This document shows, piece by piece, positions 17,014-25,650 of a DNA stretch of 64,000 bases. Under the pieces are notes generated by a model. That model was not told the origin of the DNA, searched no databases, and worked only from the letters and a program-made list of their open reading frames with translations. The position numbers were made by a program, and so were the translations under genes. This DNA is from Nocardia huaxiensis (lineage in GTDB: Bacteria; Actinomycetota; Actinomycetes; Mycobacteriales; Mycobacteriaceae), in assembly GCF_013744875.1 (NCBI RefSeq), contig NZ_CP059399.1, positions 7,998,001-8,062,000 on the forward strand, written 5' to 3'. Position 1 is the first letter of the stretch; each line of letters opens with the position of its first letter.

Positions 17014-17598
17014 ATGGACGAGTTACGCGAAGCCGCAGACGGGTTCGCGGTGGGCAAACTGCACGTAGAAGCCCTGACCATGGTCGCGGCCCAAGCCCTC
17101 GCCCGCGGCCTCGACTCCCCCGCACTGGTCGAACTCGCCTGCCTGCACAGCTCGGACACCGCGAACGCACCCGAGCTGTTCCTGACCGCACTGCGCGAAC
17201 TGGGCCTGAGCGATGCCACCGAGGTCGATTGGCCCCAGCGGGAAGCCGCGGTCCTGCTGCGGTATGCCCGGGAGTCGGCGGCGCGGCTGCTGGGCTGCGA
17301 CGGTGATCCGTCGACCCACGTCGGTGATATCTCGGGTTTGTTGTGCTTGCTGGCCCATTCGATCGAACGGCCGGACCCGGCAGTCGATGAATTGGCCAGC
17401 GACTTCGAGATCCTGCATGCGCTCTGGGATGACAGCGGTTCCGGCTCGGAAGCTCACGTCGAGCAGGCTCGGGTAGCGGCACGGTATCTCCTCGACGGAC
17501 CGCCGTACCGGTCGATCCATGTGCGCGCTCCTGCGCGGCCCGATGTCGTGGCTCGACGAGGAGGTCTGTGGCGGCGGTTTTCGAAGCGCCGCAGCTGA
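17014..17598 (+). CDS. Hypothetical protein, 194 residues
   Basis: Not recognised. The protein is acidic and largely helical by composition, rich in Ala and Leu, with a basic C-terminal tail (GGLWRRFSKRRS). No signal peptide or transmembrane helix is visible. ATG 17014 is chosen; an in-frame alternative start at 16978 would add MTRQHCSRSLTG. It follows the lipase by 47 bp on the same strand, so co-expression is possible. The codon pattern is typical of a real gene of this genome. Confidence 0.6.
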   Translation: MDELREAADGFAVGKLHVEALTMVAAQALARGLDSPALVELACLHSSDTANAPELFLTALRELGLSDATEVDWPQREAAVLLRYARESAARLLGCDGDPSTHVGDISGLLCLLAHSIERPDPAVDELASDFEILHALWDDSGSGSEAHVEQARVAARYLLDGPPYRSIHVRAPARPDVVARRGGLWRRFSKRRS

Positions 17599-17639
17599 TC
17601 TCGTTGGAAGTATGGGGGTAGGTACTCGGACGAATCCGG

Positions 17640-17654
17640 TACCCCCGGTGGGTA
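17640..17654. promoter_or_regulatory. CsoR/RicR-type site TACCC-N5-GGGTA
   Basis: An exact match to the palindromic TACCC-N5-GGGTA motif described for the copper-responsive RicR regulon of Mycobacterium tuberculosis, a CsoR-family regulator. It lies 119 bp upstream of the MFS exporter start. The match is seen directly; the regulator's identity is inference, since no CsoR-family gene is in this window. Confidence 0.5.
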
Positions 17655-17684
17655 TGAGATGGATCACTCGGCTCCAGGCTTCCT

Positions 17685-17705
17685 TACCTATACCCCCTAT
17701 AGGTA
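17685..17705. promoter_or_regulatory. Palindrome TACCTATA-N5-TATAGGTA overlapping a second CsoR-like site
   Basis: A perfect inverted repeat with 8-bp arms around CCCCC. Inside it, 17691-17705 reads TACCC-N5-AGGTA, one base off the TACCC-N5-GGGTA motif seen 51 bp upstream. The AT-rich right arm could also contain the -10 region of the exporter promoter, so binding here would block transcription. Confidence 0.5.
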
Positions 17706-17772
17706 TAGATAGAGCCATCGAAATTCACTGCGGCGCATCACAGGTGAGCCGCTGGATGAAGGAGTGAGTTCC

Positions 17773-19206
17773 ATGTCCACGAGTACGCAAGCCCCACCGG
17801 CCTCGCGGCGGTGGATTGCGTTGGCGCTCATTGCGCTTGCGCAGTTCATGGTCATCATGGACACCTCGATCATCGGGGTGGCGTTGCCGGAGATGCAGGA
17901 GTCGCTGGGGTTCTCGCAGGAGAATCTGTCTTGGGTGTTCAATGCCTATGTAGTGGTGTTCGGCGGGCTGCTGCTGCTCGGCGGGAAGCTGTCCGACATC
18001 GTGGGGGCGCGGAAGATCTTCCAGCTCGGGTGGGGAATTCTCGGGGTCGGGTCGCTGGTGGCGGGGATTGCCTCGTCGGCGACGGTCGAGCTGATCGGGC
18101 GGGGTGTGCAGGGGGCGGGGGCCGCGCTTATCGCGCCGTCTGCGTTGACGCTGCTCATGATGCTGTTCGGGAGCAATCCGAAGGAGCTGATGAAGGCGTT
18201 CGCGGTGTATGGGGCGGCTGCGCCGGCCGGTGGCACGGCGGGGGTGTTCCTCGGTGGTGTGATTACTGAATATGCGTCTTGGCCTTGGGTTTTCTACATC
18301 AATATCCCGATTGCCGCCTTGGCGTTGATCGTTGCTCCGGCGCTGGTGCCGAGTGGCGCGCTGGCTCCGCACGGGTCGGTTGATCTGCTGGGTGCGATCA
18401 CCGCGACGCTGGGACTGGGTGCTGCTGTGTTCGCGGTGGTTCGGGCTCCGGAGGCCGGGTGGCTGTCGGGCGAGACCTGGGGTGTGCTGGCGCTGGCCGC
18501 GATTCTGCTGGGTGCGTTCCTGGCGATTCAGGTGAAGCGGCGGGAACCGCTGATGCCGCTGGCCATCTTCCGGTCGCCGAACCTGGGTGCGGCCAATCTG
18601 GCGCAGGTGCTGCTGGGGGCGGCCTGGGTGCCGATGTGGTTCTTCCTGAACCTGTATCTGCAGCAGGTGCTGGGGTATTCGGCCTTCCCGTCGGGTGCGG
18701 CGCTGCTGCCGATGACGGCGCTGATCATGGCCGGAATGGTCGCCCTGTCGCCGAAGTTGTTCGCGCGCTTCGGTGCTCGCACCATGATCGTGTCCGGCCT
18801 GCTGGTGCTGGCGCTCGGTTTGGTCTGGCTGTCGTTCATTCGGCCGGACGGCAACTTCTGGGTGGATGTGCTGCCCGGATCGCTGATCGCGGCGCTCGGC
18901 ATGTCGCTGGCGTTCGTACCCTCACTGCAGACCGCGATTTCGGCCGCGCCGCCGGAAGAGGGCGGGCTCGCCTCCGGCATCGTGAACACCAGCTATCAGA
19001 TCGGATCGGCGCTGGGGCTGGCCGCGGTGACCGCTGTCGCTTCCGCTGCGGGGGCCGAAAAGCTCGGGGACACAGTGGCTCTCACCGATGGATTCGCGGC
19101 GGCGTTCCTGACTGCTGCCGGAATCGCGCTGGTGGCCTCCGTGCTGGCCGTGGCGACCTTCCGACGGTCGGCTCGCAGCGTGGAGGAGGTGCCCGCTGGA
19201 GTGTAG
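17773..19206 (+). CDS. MFS multidrug exporter, DHA2 (EmrB/QacA) family
   Basis: A 477-residue membrane protein with the usual DHA2 layout of about 14 hydrophobic segments. The first helix carries MDTSIIGVALPEMQ. The loop GGKLSDIVGARKIF is motif A of the superfamily, and GAAAPAGGTAGVFLGG is the motif C region. It would export a hydrophobic drug-like compound using the proton gradient. ATG 17773 is placed 8 nt after AAGGAG; a GTG at 17764 overlaps that site. The promoter carries two CsoR/RicR-like palindromes, suggesting control by metal or reactive species rather than by a drug sensor. A strong terminator follows. Confidence 0.92.
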   Translation: MSTSTQAPPASRRWIALALIALAQFMVIMDTSIIGVALPEMQESLGFSQENLSWVFNAYVVVFGGLLLLGGKLSDIVGARKIFQLGWGILGVGSLVAGIASSATVELIGRGVQGAGAALIAPSALTLLMMLFGSNPKELMKAFAVYGAAAPAGGTAGVFLGGVITEYASWPWVFYINIPIAALALIVAPALVPSGALAPHGSVDLLGAITATLGLGAAVFAVVRAPEAGWLSGETWGVLALAAILLGAFLAIQVKRREPLMPLAIFRSPNLGAANLAQVLLGAAWVPMWFFLNLYLQQVLGYSAFPSGAALLPMTALIMAGMVALSPKLFARFGARTMIVSGLLVLALGLVWLSFIRPDGNFWVDVLPGSLIAALGMSLAFVPSLQTAISAAPPEEGGLASGIVNTSYQIGSALGLAAVTAVASAAGAEKLGDTVALTDGFAAAFLTAAGIALVASVLAVATFRRSARSVEEVPAGV

Positions 19207-19227
19207 TTGTCACAGCCTCACGTTCTC

Positions 19228-19265
19228 AGCCCGTCGCCCGGGTTCCCTTGGGCGGCGGGCTTTTT
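19228..19265 (+). terminator. Rho-independent terminator after the MFS gene
   Basis: A 12-bp stem, AGCCCGTCGCCC against GGGCGGCGGGCT with one G-T wobble, has a 10-nt loop and ends in TTTTT. It starts 22 nt after the MFS stop and ends 7 nt before the TetR stop on the other strand. Confidence 0.85.
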
Positions 19266-19271
19266 GCCGTA

Positions 19272-19871
19272 TCAGGCCGCCGCGAACACCGAGCGGATCA
19301 CCAGCCCGATCTGCGCCACCGCGGAATCGATCGCGCCGAGCGGCTGGAACAGGTGGCTCAGGCACAGGCGCGCAAAGATCTCCAGGTTCGACGCGAGGGC
19401 GGCGTCGGCAATCTCTATGTCCGGGTAGCGATCCCGGAACATGACGGTGAGCGCGACGATGGCTCGGCCCAGCACGGGTTCGGGTTCGGTCATCAGGGCG
19501 GGGAGCAGGGTGGTGTCGCCCGTGTGGCGGCCGGACAGGACCGCCTTCAGCAGCACATTGTCCGCGCCGGTGCGCAGGACGTATTCGGCGGCGGCGGTCA
19601 TGCCCTCGATCGGATCCTCGTGCGCCGTCAGCGTTTCCGCGATGCCCGAAAGAAATGTGCTGAGTTCCCGCTCGATCAGCACGTCGGCGAGGGCCTGCCG
19701 GGTGCCGATCTCCTTGTAGAGCACCGGCCGGCTGACACCGACGTCCTTGGCCACGCGCGACATGTTCACCGCGCCCCAGCCTTCGGTGCACACGATCACG
19801 CGTGCCGCGTCGAGGATGCGCTCGCGCAGCAGCGCCCGCACCTCGGTCTGGAAGTTCGCCACGTCAGCCAC
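19272..19871 (-). CDS. TetR-family regulator of alkane hydroxylase (AlkX/AlkU-like)
   Basis: A 199-residue TetR protein with helix-turn-helix ARVIVCTEGWGAVNMSRVAKDVGVSRPVLYKEIG. The frame is open further upstream, but that part is non-homologous and crosses the operator; GTG 19871 (VADVANFQTEVRALLRERIL) is the natural start. TetR repressors linked to alkB in Rhodococcus and relatives usually sit downstream of rubB; here the gene is divergent from alkB instead, across a nested palindrome that is its probable operator. Fatty acid end products relieve repression in the known cases; here that is inferred. Confidence 0.85.
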   Translation of the reverse strand: MADVANFQTEVRALLRERILDAARVIVCTEGWGAVNMSRVAKDVGVSRPVLYKEIGTRQALADVLIERELSTFLSGIAETLTAHEDPIEGMTAAAEYVLRTGADNVLLKAVLSGRHTGDTTLLPALMTEPEPVLGRAIVALTVMFRDRYPDIEIADAALASNLEIFARLCLSHLFQPLGAIDSAVAQIGLVIRSVFAAA

Positions 19872-19920
19872 CCGGCCGATCTTACATGCGCACTGATTGT
19901 GCTCGACTGTTGACAGATTA

Positions 19921-19954
19921 GAGCAAAGTGTATTCACTGAATACAGATTTGCTC
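19921..19954. promoter_or_regulatory. Nested palindrome, candidate alkB operator
   Basis: The core is the perfect 17-bp palindrome TGTATTC-ACT-GAATACA (19929-19945). It is flanked by outer arms GAGCAAA (19921-19927) and TTTGCTC (19948-19954), also reverse complements. It lies 25 bp before the alkB start and 50 bp from the TetR start, right where repression of both would work. Confidence 0.65.
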
Positions 19955-19978
19955 GAAGTGTAAACAAGGAGTTCGACC

Positions 19979-21178
19979 GTGACCACGGCAAAGACGCCAC
20001 AGTGGCAGGATCGCAAGCGCTACCTGTGGCTTTTCGGTCTCGTACCGCCCACCGCACTGTTCCTCGCCACGGCCTTCGTCTGGGTCTTCAACACCCTGGG
20101 CTGGCAGGCCGTCGCCCCGGTCTGGTGGTGGATCGGGCCACTGCTGGTCTATGTACTGCTGCCGATCCTGGATCGCTTCTTCGGGCCGGACGGGCAGAAT
20201 CCGCCGGATGAGCTCATGGAGATGCTGGAGAACGACAAGTACTACCGGTACTGCACCTACGCCTACATCCCGTTCCAGCTGGCGAGCCTGGTGTTCGCCG
20301 CGTACCTGTGGACGGCCGGTGACCTGTCCTGGCTGGGCATCGACGGCGGGCTGGGCGTGGTCTCCAAGATCGGGCTCGCGCTGAGCATGGGGGTCATGGG
20401 CGGCGTCGGCATCAATACCGCGCACGAACTCGGGCACAAGAAGGACGAACTCGAGCGCTGGCTGTCGAAGATCACGCTGGCGCAGACGTTCTACGGGCAC
20501 TTCTACATCGAGCACAATCGCGGGCATCACGTGCGGGTGGCGACGCCGGAGGATCCGGCCAGTGCACGCTTCGGTGAGACCTTCTGGGCGTTCCTGCCGC
20601 GCAGCGTGTGGGGCAGCCTACGGTCGTCGTGGGAGCTGGAGAAGACGCGGTTGCAGCGAATGGGCAAGGGGCCGTGGACGATCCACAATGATGTGCTCAA
20701 TGCCTGGCTGATGTCGGTGGTGCTGTGGGGCGCACTGGTCGCGGTGTTCGGGCCGGGCGTGCTGCCGTACCTGGTGATTCAGGCCGTGTACGGGTTCGGC
20801 CTGCTGGAGACCGTCAACTATCTGGAGCATTACGGGCTGATGCGGCAGAAGACCGCGTCCGGACGGTACGAGCGGTGCACGCCGGAGCACTCGTGGAACT
20901 CCGACCACATCGTCACCAATATCTTCCTGTACCACCTGCAGCGGCACAGTGATCATCACGCGAACCCCACCCGGCGGTATCAGACGCTGCGCAGCATGGA
21001 CGGCGCGCCGAATCTGCCCAGCGGGTACGCCAGCATGATCGGCCTCGCGTACTTCCCGCCGGTGTGGCGCAGAGTGATGGACCATCGCGTGCTCGCGCAC
21101 TACTCGGGCGACGTGTCGCGGGTGAACATCCAGCCCGGCAAGCGCGCCAAGGTGCTCGCACAGTACGGAGCCCGCTGA
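19979..21178 (+). CDS. alkB: Alkane 1-monooxygenase AlkB
   Basis: A 399-residue integral membrane non-heme di-iron hydroxylase converting n-alkanes to 1-alkanols with electrons from rubredoxin. The histidine boxes are HELGH (149-153), EHNRGHH (178-184) and RHSDHH (322-327), and the AlkB signature NYLEHYG lies at 280-286. Hydrophobic segments flank these boxes (about 19-40, 44-66, 95-112, 125-147, 243-275). GTG 19979 follows AAGGAG by 8 nt. The stop overlaps the first rubredoxin start by one base, so the operon is translationally coupled: alkB, two rubredoxins, rubredoxin reductase. Confidence 0.97.
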   Translation: MTTAKTPQWQDRKRYLWLFGLVPPTALFLATAFVWVFNTLGWQAVAPVWWWIGPLLVYVLLPILDRFFGPDGQNPPDELMEMLENDKYYRYCTYAYIPFQLASLVFAAYLWTAGDLSWLGIDGGLGVVSKIGLALSMGVMGGVGINTAHELGHKKDELERWLSKITLAQTFYGHFYIEHNRGHHVRVATPEDPASARFGETFWAFLPRSVWGSLRSSWELEKTRLQRMGKGPWTIHNDVLNAWLMSVVLWGALVAVFGPGVLPYLVIQAVYGFGLLETVNYLEHYGLMRQKTASGRYERCTPEHSWNSDHIVTNIFLYHLQRHSDHHANPTRRYQTLRSMDGAPNLPSGYASMIGLAYFPPVWRRVMDHRVLAHYSGDVSRVNIQPGKRAKVLAQYGAR

Positions 21179-21357
21179 TGTCCGCCTACCGCTGCCCCAT
21201 CTGCGACTACCGGTACATCGAAGCCGAAGGCGCTCCGCGCGAGGGCTTTCCGGCGGGGACGCCGTGGTCGGCCGTGCCCGACGACTGGTGCTGCCCGGAC
21301 TGCGGAGTCCGGGAGAAGGTCGATTTCGAACCCGTCGAATCCACGCAAGGACGCTGA
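21178..21357 (+). CDS. rubA1: Rubredoxin, AlkG1 type
   Basis: A 59-residue iron-sulfur protein. Iron ligands are C6, C9, C39 and C42 in CPIC and CPDC. An extra arginine-containing residue step after the second pair (CGVREKVDF, R45) is the mark of the AlkG1 class, which in published complementation studies could not pass electrons to AlkB. Its true partner or function is therefore uncertain. The ATG overlaps the alkB stop as TGATG. Confidence 0.95.
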   Translation: MSAYRCPICDYRYIEAEGAPREGFPAGTPWSAVPDDWCCPDCGVREKVDFEPVESTQGR

Positions 21358-21360
21358 ATC

Positions 21361-21543
21361 ATGAACGACTACCGGCTTTTCCGCTGTATCCAATGCGGTT
21401 TCGAATATGACGAGGCCGAGGGGTGGCCCGAGGACGGCATCGAGCCGGGCACCCGCTGGGACGATATCCCGGACGACTGGTCCTGCCCGGATTGCGGTGC
21501 GGCCAAGGCCGATTTCGCCATGGTCGAGGTCAGCCGGCCGTGA
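21361..21543 (+). CDS. rubA2: Rubredoxin, AlkG2 type
   Basis: A 60-residue rubredoxin with ligands C9, C12, C42 and C45. Its second motif reads CGAAKADF without the extra arginine residue, the AlkG2 form able to support AlkB. It is expected to shuttle electrons from the reductase encoded next to it to AlkB at the membrane. It begins three bases after the AlkG1 stop and overlaps the reductase start. Confidence 0.95.
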   Translation: MNDYRLFRCIQCGFEYDEAEGWPEDGIEPGTRWDDIPDDWSCPDCGAAKADFAMVEVSRP

Positions 21544-22697
21544 CGGAGCGGATCGTCATCGTCGGCGCGGGCGTCACGGGTGCGACGGCCGCGCAGACGC
21601 TGCGCAAGGAAGGGTTCGACGGCACGATCACGCTCGTCGGCGACGAAGCCGCGGGGCCGTATCGGCGGCCCGCGGTGTCGAAGGAACTGCTCGCCGGGAC
21701 GACTCCGGCCGAGAAGTGCCTGATCGAACCCGAATCATATTGGGCGGCACAGGGTATCGATCTGTGTACGCGGACGACCGTGACCGACGTCGAAGACGGG
21801 CGAGTTCGGCTGCACACCGGGGAGACCATCGCCTTCGACGCACTGGTGCTGGCCACCGGTGCGCGGGCACGGACGCTGCATCCCGCGCCGGACGCGCCCG
21901 TGCACACCCTGCGCGGCATGGATGATGCTGCCGCACTGCGGGATTCGTTTCTTTCGAGCGGATCGCTGCTGGTGATCGGGGCGGGGTTGATCGGCTGCGA
22001 GGTGGCCGCCACCGCCCGGCTGCTCGGTGTGGACGTGCGCATCCTGCATGCGGGCACCGCACCGCTGGATCGCGTTCTCCCCCGGTCCGTCTCGGATGTC
22101 GTGCGCGGACTGCACACGGAGTACGGGGTGGCGATCGAGGATGATGTCCTGCTCTCGGAGATCGCGAGTACGGCAGGCGGGACGGTCACGGCCACCGCCA
22201 TCGACGGCCGATCCTGGAGTGCCGGAACAGTTCTCATTGCCATCGGCTCCGCCCCGAACGTCGAGCTCGCGCGTTCGGCAGGGCTCACCGTCGACAACGG
22301 CATTGTGGTGGACGAGCAGTACCGCACCTCCCGCCCCGGGATCTTCGCCGCGGGCGATGTGGCCAACCGATTCCACCCCCACCTGGGCCGGCACGAGCGC
22401 AGCGAGCACTGGAACAGCGCCCGCTTCGATGGTGTGGCGGTGGCGAAATCGCTGCTGGGGCAACCGGTGCCGGATTTCGAGGCGCCGTGGGGCTGGTCCA
22501 GTCAGTACGGCGTGAACATCCAGTTCGCCGGGTGGATGCATCCGCACGACGAGATCGTGGTCCAGGGCTCGCTGCCGGACCGCGATTTCTCGGTGCTGGC
22601 CATGCTCGGCGGTGAGCTGGTCGGCGCGGCCGCGATCGGGCGGCCGAAGGATCTCCGTACGGCCCGGCAGCACCTGCACAGCACATTTGCGGGATAA
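21540..22697 (+). CDS. rubB: Rubredoxin reductase
   Basis: A 385-residue FAD- and NAD(P)H-dependent pyridine nucleotide-disulfide-type oxidoreductase that reduces rubredoxin. It has the FAD loop [12 protein letters not shown] near residue 7, the NADH loop [13 protein letters not shown] in the middle, and the second FAD motif [12 protein letters not shown]. The start is GTG 21540, overlapping the AlkG2 stop by four bases (GTGA). It is the last gene of the alkB operon. Confidence 0.95.
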   Translation: MTERIVIVGAGVTGATAAQTLRKEGFDGTITLVGDEAAGPYRRPAVSKELLAGTTPAEKCLIEPESYWAAQGIDLCTRTTVTDVEDGRVRLHTGETIAFDALVLATGARARTLHPAPDAPVHTLRGMDDAAALRDSFLSSGSLLVIGAGLIGCEVAATARLLGVDVRILHAGTAPLDRVLPRSVSDVVRGLHTEYGVAIEDDVLLSEIASTAGGTVTATAIDGRSWSAGTVLIAIGSAPNVELARSAGLTVDNGIVVDEQYRTSRPGIFAAGDVANRFHPHLGRHERSEHWNSARFDGVAVAKSLLGQPVPDFEAPWGWSSQYGVNIQFAGWMHPHDEIVVQGSLPDRDFSVLAMLGGELVGAAAIGRPKDLRTARQHLHSTFAG

Positions 22698-22745
22698 TCG
22701 CTCTCGTACCTGCGTTCCGGACGTGTGCTCAAAGGAGAGTGCGAG

Positions 22746-23354
22746 ATGGATGTGGGAATCTTCGGGGCCGGACATATCGGGCTGAGCCTGGCCGGACTCT
22801 TCGACCGCGCCGGGCACACCGTGCACATTGCCAGCCGGCATCTGGAAGAACTGTCGCGACTGCTGCTGGACCGGCAGCTGCGGCACGCCCGGGCGGAGTC
22901 GGTGGAGAAGGTGGCCGAGTCGGCCGAACTGCTCATCGGCGCGGTGCAGTGGACACAGCTGGAGGCGCTCACCGCCGAACTGCCGCCCATCGACGGCAAG
23001 GTGTGGATCGATCCGGCCAATCCCATCGCCCGCGAGGCCGACGGGACCGTCACGCTCATCGATACCGGGACGCGGCCGACCAGTGCCATCGTGGCCGATC
23101 TGGTGCCGAAGGCGCAGCTGGTGAAGGCCTTCAACAGTTTCACCACGCCCATGTACCGGTCCGGCCCGCTGACCTCGCTGGGCCGGATCGTGGCGCCGCT
23201 GGCGGGTGATCATCCGGCGGCGCTGAGCCGGGTGGCCGAGCTGATCAAGACCACCGGGTTCGTGCCGATCGTGGTCGGCAATATCGACGACAGCGTGGTG
23301 TTGCAGCCGGGCGGCGCACTGCGCCGCCTCAGCATCCCGCTCATCGCGCCGTAG
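22746..23354 (+). CDS. NADP oxidoreductase, coenzyme F420-dependent family
   Basis: A 202-residue Rossmann protein of the PF03807 kind. GAGHIG (7-12) is the dinucleotide loop, ASRH (about 27-30) suits a phosphate-binding NADP pocket, and WIDPANPI with KAFNSF matches F420:NADP reductase-like proteins. It may exchange hydride between NADPH and F420, or act on another substrate; the short sequence does not decide. AAAGGAG lies 8 nt before ATG 22746. It has its own space after rubB (48 bp), so it could be independent of the alk operon. Confidence 0.78.
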   Translation: MDVGIFGAGHIGLSLAGLFDRAGHTVHIASRHLEELSRLLLDRQLRHARAESVEKVAESAELLIGAVQWTQLEALTAELPPIDGKVWIDPANPIAREADGTVTLIDTGTRPTSAIVADLVPKAQLVKAFNSFTTPMYRSGPLTSLGRIVAPLAGDHPAALSRVAELIKTTGFVPIVVGNIDDSVVLQPGGALRRLSIPLIAP

Positions 23355-23363
23355 CGAAACCGG

Positions 23364-24170
23364 CTAGTCCTTGCGAGCCAAGCCTCCGTAGGCCCCCGAC
23401 GCCTCCGGATGCTCGCCCACGTCCGCCGGATTGTCCGGCCGCCACAGCGGCAGGTGCACGAGCCCGGGCTCGAGCAGCGTCCAGTCGTGGAAGTACTCGG
23501 CGATCCGATCCTTGCCGCGCAGCACGATCTCGGTGGAGGTGCGGCCCGAAAGCTTCTGCGCCTCCAGCACTTCCGGCGGCTGGCCGTCGGCGGTGGCGTG
23601 CGTGACGGCCACGTAGCTGCCGGGCGCGCACACCTCGAGCAGTTTGCCGACCGCGCCCACCGGATCGGCCTCGTCGGGCACGAAATGCAGGACGCCCAAG
23701 AGCAATACGGCTACGGGGCGACTGAAGTCGAGCAATTCGGTGACCGCCGGATCGGCCAGGATCGCTTCCGGCTCAGCGACATCCGCGTGCACGATGGCCG
23801 CGCGCGAATTGCCGTAGAGGATGGCCTGGCTGTGTGCGACCGCCACCGGATCGATGTCGACGTAGACGACCTTGGCTTCCGGATTGCGGGCTTGGGCCAC
23901 CTCGTGCACATTGCCGACGGTCGGGATGCCGGAGCCCAGATCCAGGAACTGGTCGATGCCGGCGTCGGTCAGGAAGCGCACGCAGCGGCGCAGCAGATCG
24001 CGATTGGCGCGCATGGTCTCGGCGACATTGGGGGTGAACTTCTCGATCATGTTCGCCAGCTCGCGATCGATCTCGAAGTTGTGCATGCCGCCGACGAAGT
24101 AGTCGTAGACGCGGGATGCGCTGGGGCGATCCAAATCGATGCCCTCGGGCGCCCAACTCGGTCTGGTCAT
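23364..24170 (-). CDS. SAM-dependent methyltransferase, PF04672 family
   Basis: A 268-residue protein of the actinobacterial PF04672 (DUF574) family. Diagnostic segments are RPSASRVYDYFVGGMHNFEIDR near the start, FLDLGSGIPTVGNVHEVAQ as the SAM loop, and VVYVDIDPVAVAHSQAIL. Members are numerous in Nocardia and Streptomyces, and few have known substrates. ATG 24170 (MTRPSWAPEGIDLD) is preferred; GTG 24179 is nearly as good. It is divergent from the GGDEF gene. Confidence 0.88.
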   Translation of the reverse strand: MTRPSWAPEGIDLDRPSASRVYDYFVGGMHNFEIDRELANMIEKFTPNVAETMRANRDLLRRCVRFLTDAGIDQFLDLGSGIPTVGNVHEVAQARNPEAKVVYVDIDPVAVAHSQAILYGNSRAAIVHADVAEPEAILADPAVTELLDFSRPVAVLLLGVLHFVPDEADPVGAVGKLLEVCAPGSYVAVTHATADGQPPEVLEAQKLSGRTSTEIVLRGKDRIAEYFHDWTLLEPGLVHLPLWRPDNPADVGEHPEASGAYGGLARKD

Positions 24171-24288
24171 CGGATCCACAGCCCCTCTCGAACCACAAAA
24201 CACACCGCGCCGCGCCAATGGCGAAGCGCCGCAATGGTATCCCAAATCGTGATGCCGGGGCGGCGTTCGCGGCACCAACCGGTCGGGC

Positions 24289-24294
24289 TACCAT
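24289..24294 (+). promoter_or_regulatory. -10 element TACCAT of the GGDEF gene
   Basis: A TANNNT hexamer ends 8 nt before the ATG with no ribosome site between, so the transcript probably starts at the ATG. The -35 region is not convincing. Confidence 0.35.
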
Positions 24295-24302
24295 CGACCC
24301 TC

Positions 24303-25598
24303 ATGGCGTCGGATCCCGGGGGTGGGCCGGGCCGGGCAGGCCCGCACGCCGACCTGGTCGAACAGTGGGCCGCCGCGCTCGGCAGCGGGACCCGCGATCA
24401 CGTGGTGCCCATGAGCAGGTCCGAGGCGTATGCCCTGCTGGCCCGGCTGGCGACGGAATTCGCGCAGGTCGCGGCCAATGGCGACCCCGCCGGGCGGGCG
24501 GCGGAGCTGGGTGCGGAACTGGCGCGGGCGCACTTCGTGGGGAACGAGGTGCTGGGCCGCAGCGTGGCCGTGCTGGACGCGTATTTCGCCCAGAGCGGCA
24601 CTATTCCGGCGGATCGGGCAGCGGAGCTGCTGGGCGCGTTCACGACCGGCTACGTCCGCGCGTTCCGGCAGTGGCTGCTGGCCGAGCAGGAGAGTGTGCG
24701 GATGGCCGATATCGCGGCCCGGCAGCGCGTGCAGGAGCAGCTGCGCGCGAGTGAGGCGCGGTTCCGGGCGGTGTTCGCACAGGCCGGAATTGGTACCGGT
24801 TTGTCCGATATGTCCGGACGCATCATCGAGGTGAATGCCGCCTTCGCGGAAATGCTCGGGTACACCCCGGCCGAAATGTGCGAGCTGTCGGTCACCGACC
24901 TCACCCACCCCGAGGACGATCCGGGCATGTGGCCGCTGTACGCGTCGGTGCTGCGCGGCGATGTCGACAATGTGCAGCTGGAGAAGGCGTATCCGGCGAA
25001 GGACGGCCGCACCGTCTGGACCAAGATCAATGTCTCGCTCATTCGCGACGACCACGGCACGCCGCAGTACACGCTGATTCTCGTCGAGGACATCTCCGAA
25101 CAGCGGGCCCTGCGCGAGCGGCTGAACTTCCGGGCCCACCACGACGAACTCACCGGACTGGCCAACCGGTCGCGATTCTTCGACGCGCTCAATGCCGCCT
25201 TCCTCGAGCCGGACGCCCGCATCGGGCTCTGCTACCTGGATCTCGACAACTTCAAGGCCGTCAACGACACCTGGGGGCATGCCGCCGGAGACGAACTGCT
25301 CGTGCAGGCCGCCGCCCGGCTGGAAGCCTGCGCGACCGCCCCGGGCCAGCTGGCCGCCCGCATCGGCGGCGACGAATTCGTCATCCTGGTGCCGGATTCC
25401 GGGACGGATGTGGAGGAGCTCGCGCATCTGGTGCGCAAGTCCTTCGCGCTGCCGTTCGACGTCAACGGGCACCGGCTGACGGTCACCGCCAGCGTCGGCA
25501 TCGCGGAGGATCTGGCCGGGAACACGACGGCCGACGAACTCGTGCAGGCCGCCGACTACAGCATGTACTGGGCCAAAGCCGCAGGCCGGACGGGCTGA
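24303..25598 (+). CDS. PAS-GGDEF diguanylate cyclase
   Basis: A 431-residue signalling protein. Residues about 1-140 form a helical region with no family I recognise. A PAS domain follows at about 150-265 (EARFRAVFAQAGIGTGLSDMSG, then VEDISEQRAL), then GGDEF at 275-428. The active site is intact (RIGGDEFVIL, GGDEF 355-359), so it should make c-di-GMP. The inhibitory RxxD site that would precede it is absent, implying no product feedback at that site. There is no EAL domain and no membrane segment. TACCAT (24289-24294) ends 8 nt before ATG 24303, suggesting a leaderless message. Confidence 0.9.
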   Translation: MASDPGGGPGRAGPHADLVEQWAAALGSGTRDHVVPMSRSEAYALLARLATEFAQVAANGDPAGRAAELGAELARAHFVGNEVLGRSVAVLDAYFAQSGTIPADRAAELLGAFTTGYVRAFRQWLLAEQESVRMADIAARQRVQEQLRASEARFRAVFAQAGIGTGLSDMSGRIIEVNAAFAEMLGYTPAEMCELSVTDLTHPEDDPGMWPLYASVLRGDVDNVQLEKAYPAKDGRTVWTKINVSLIRDDHGTPQYTLILVEDISEQRALRERLNFRAHHDELTGLANRSRFFDALNAAFLEPDARIGLCYLDLDNFKAVNDTWGHAAGDELLVQAAARLEACATAPGQLAARIGGDEFVILVPDSGTDVEELAHLVRKSFALPFDVNGHRLTVTASVGIAEDLAGNTTADELVQAADYSMYWAKAAGRTG

Positions 25599-25650
25599 GG
25601 CAGGCCGTCACCGCCCCCGCGCGGGGTTCACTACTCGGAATGACGCAGGG

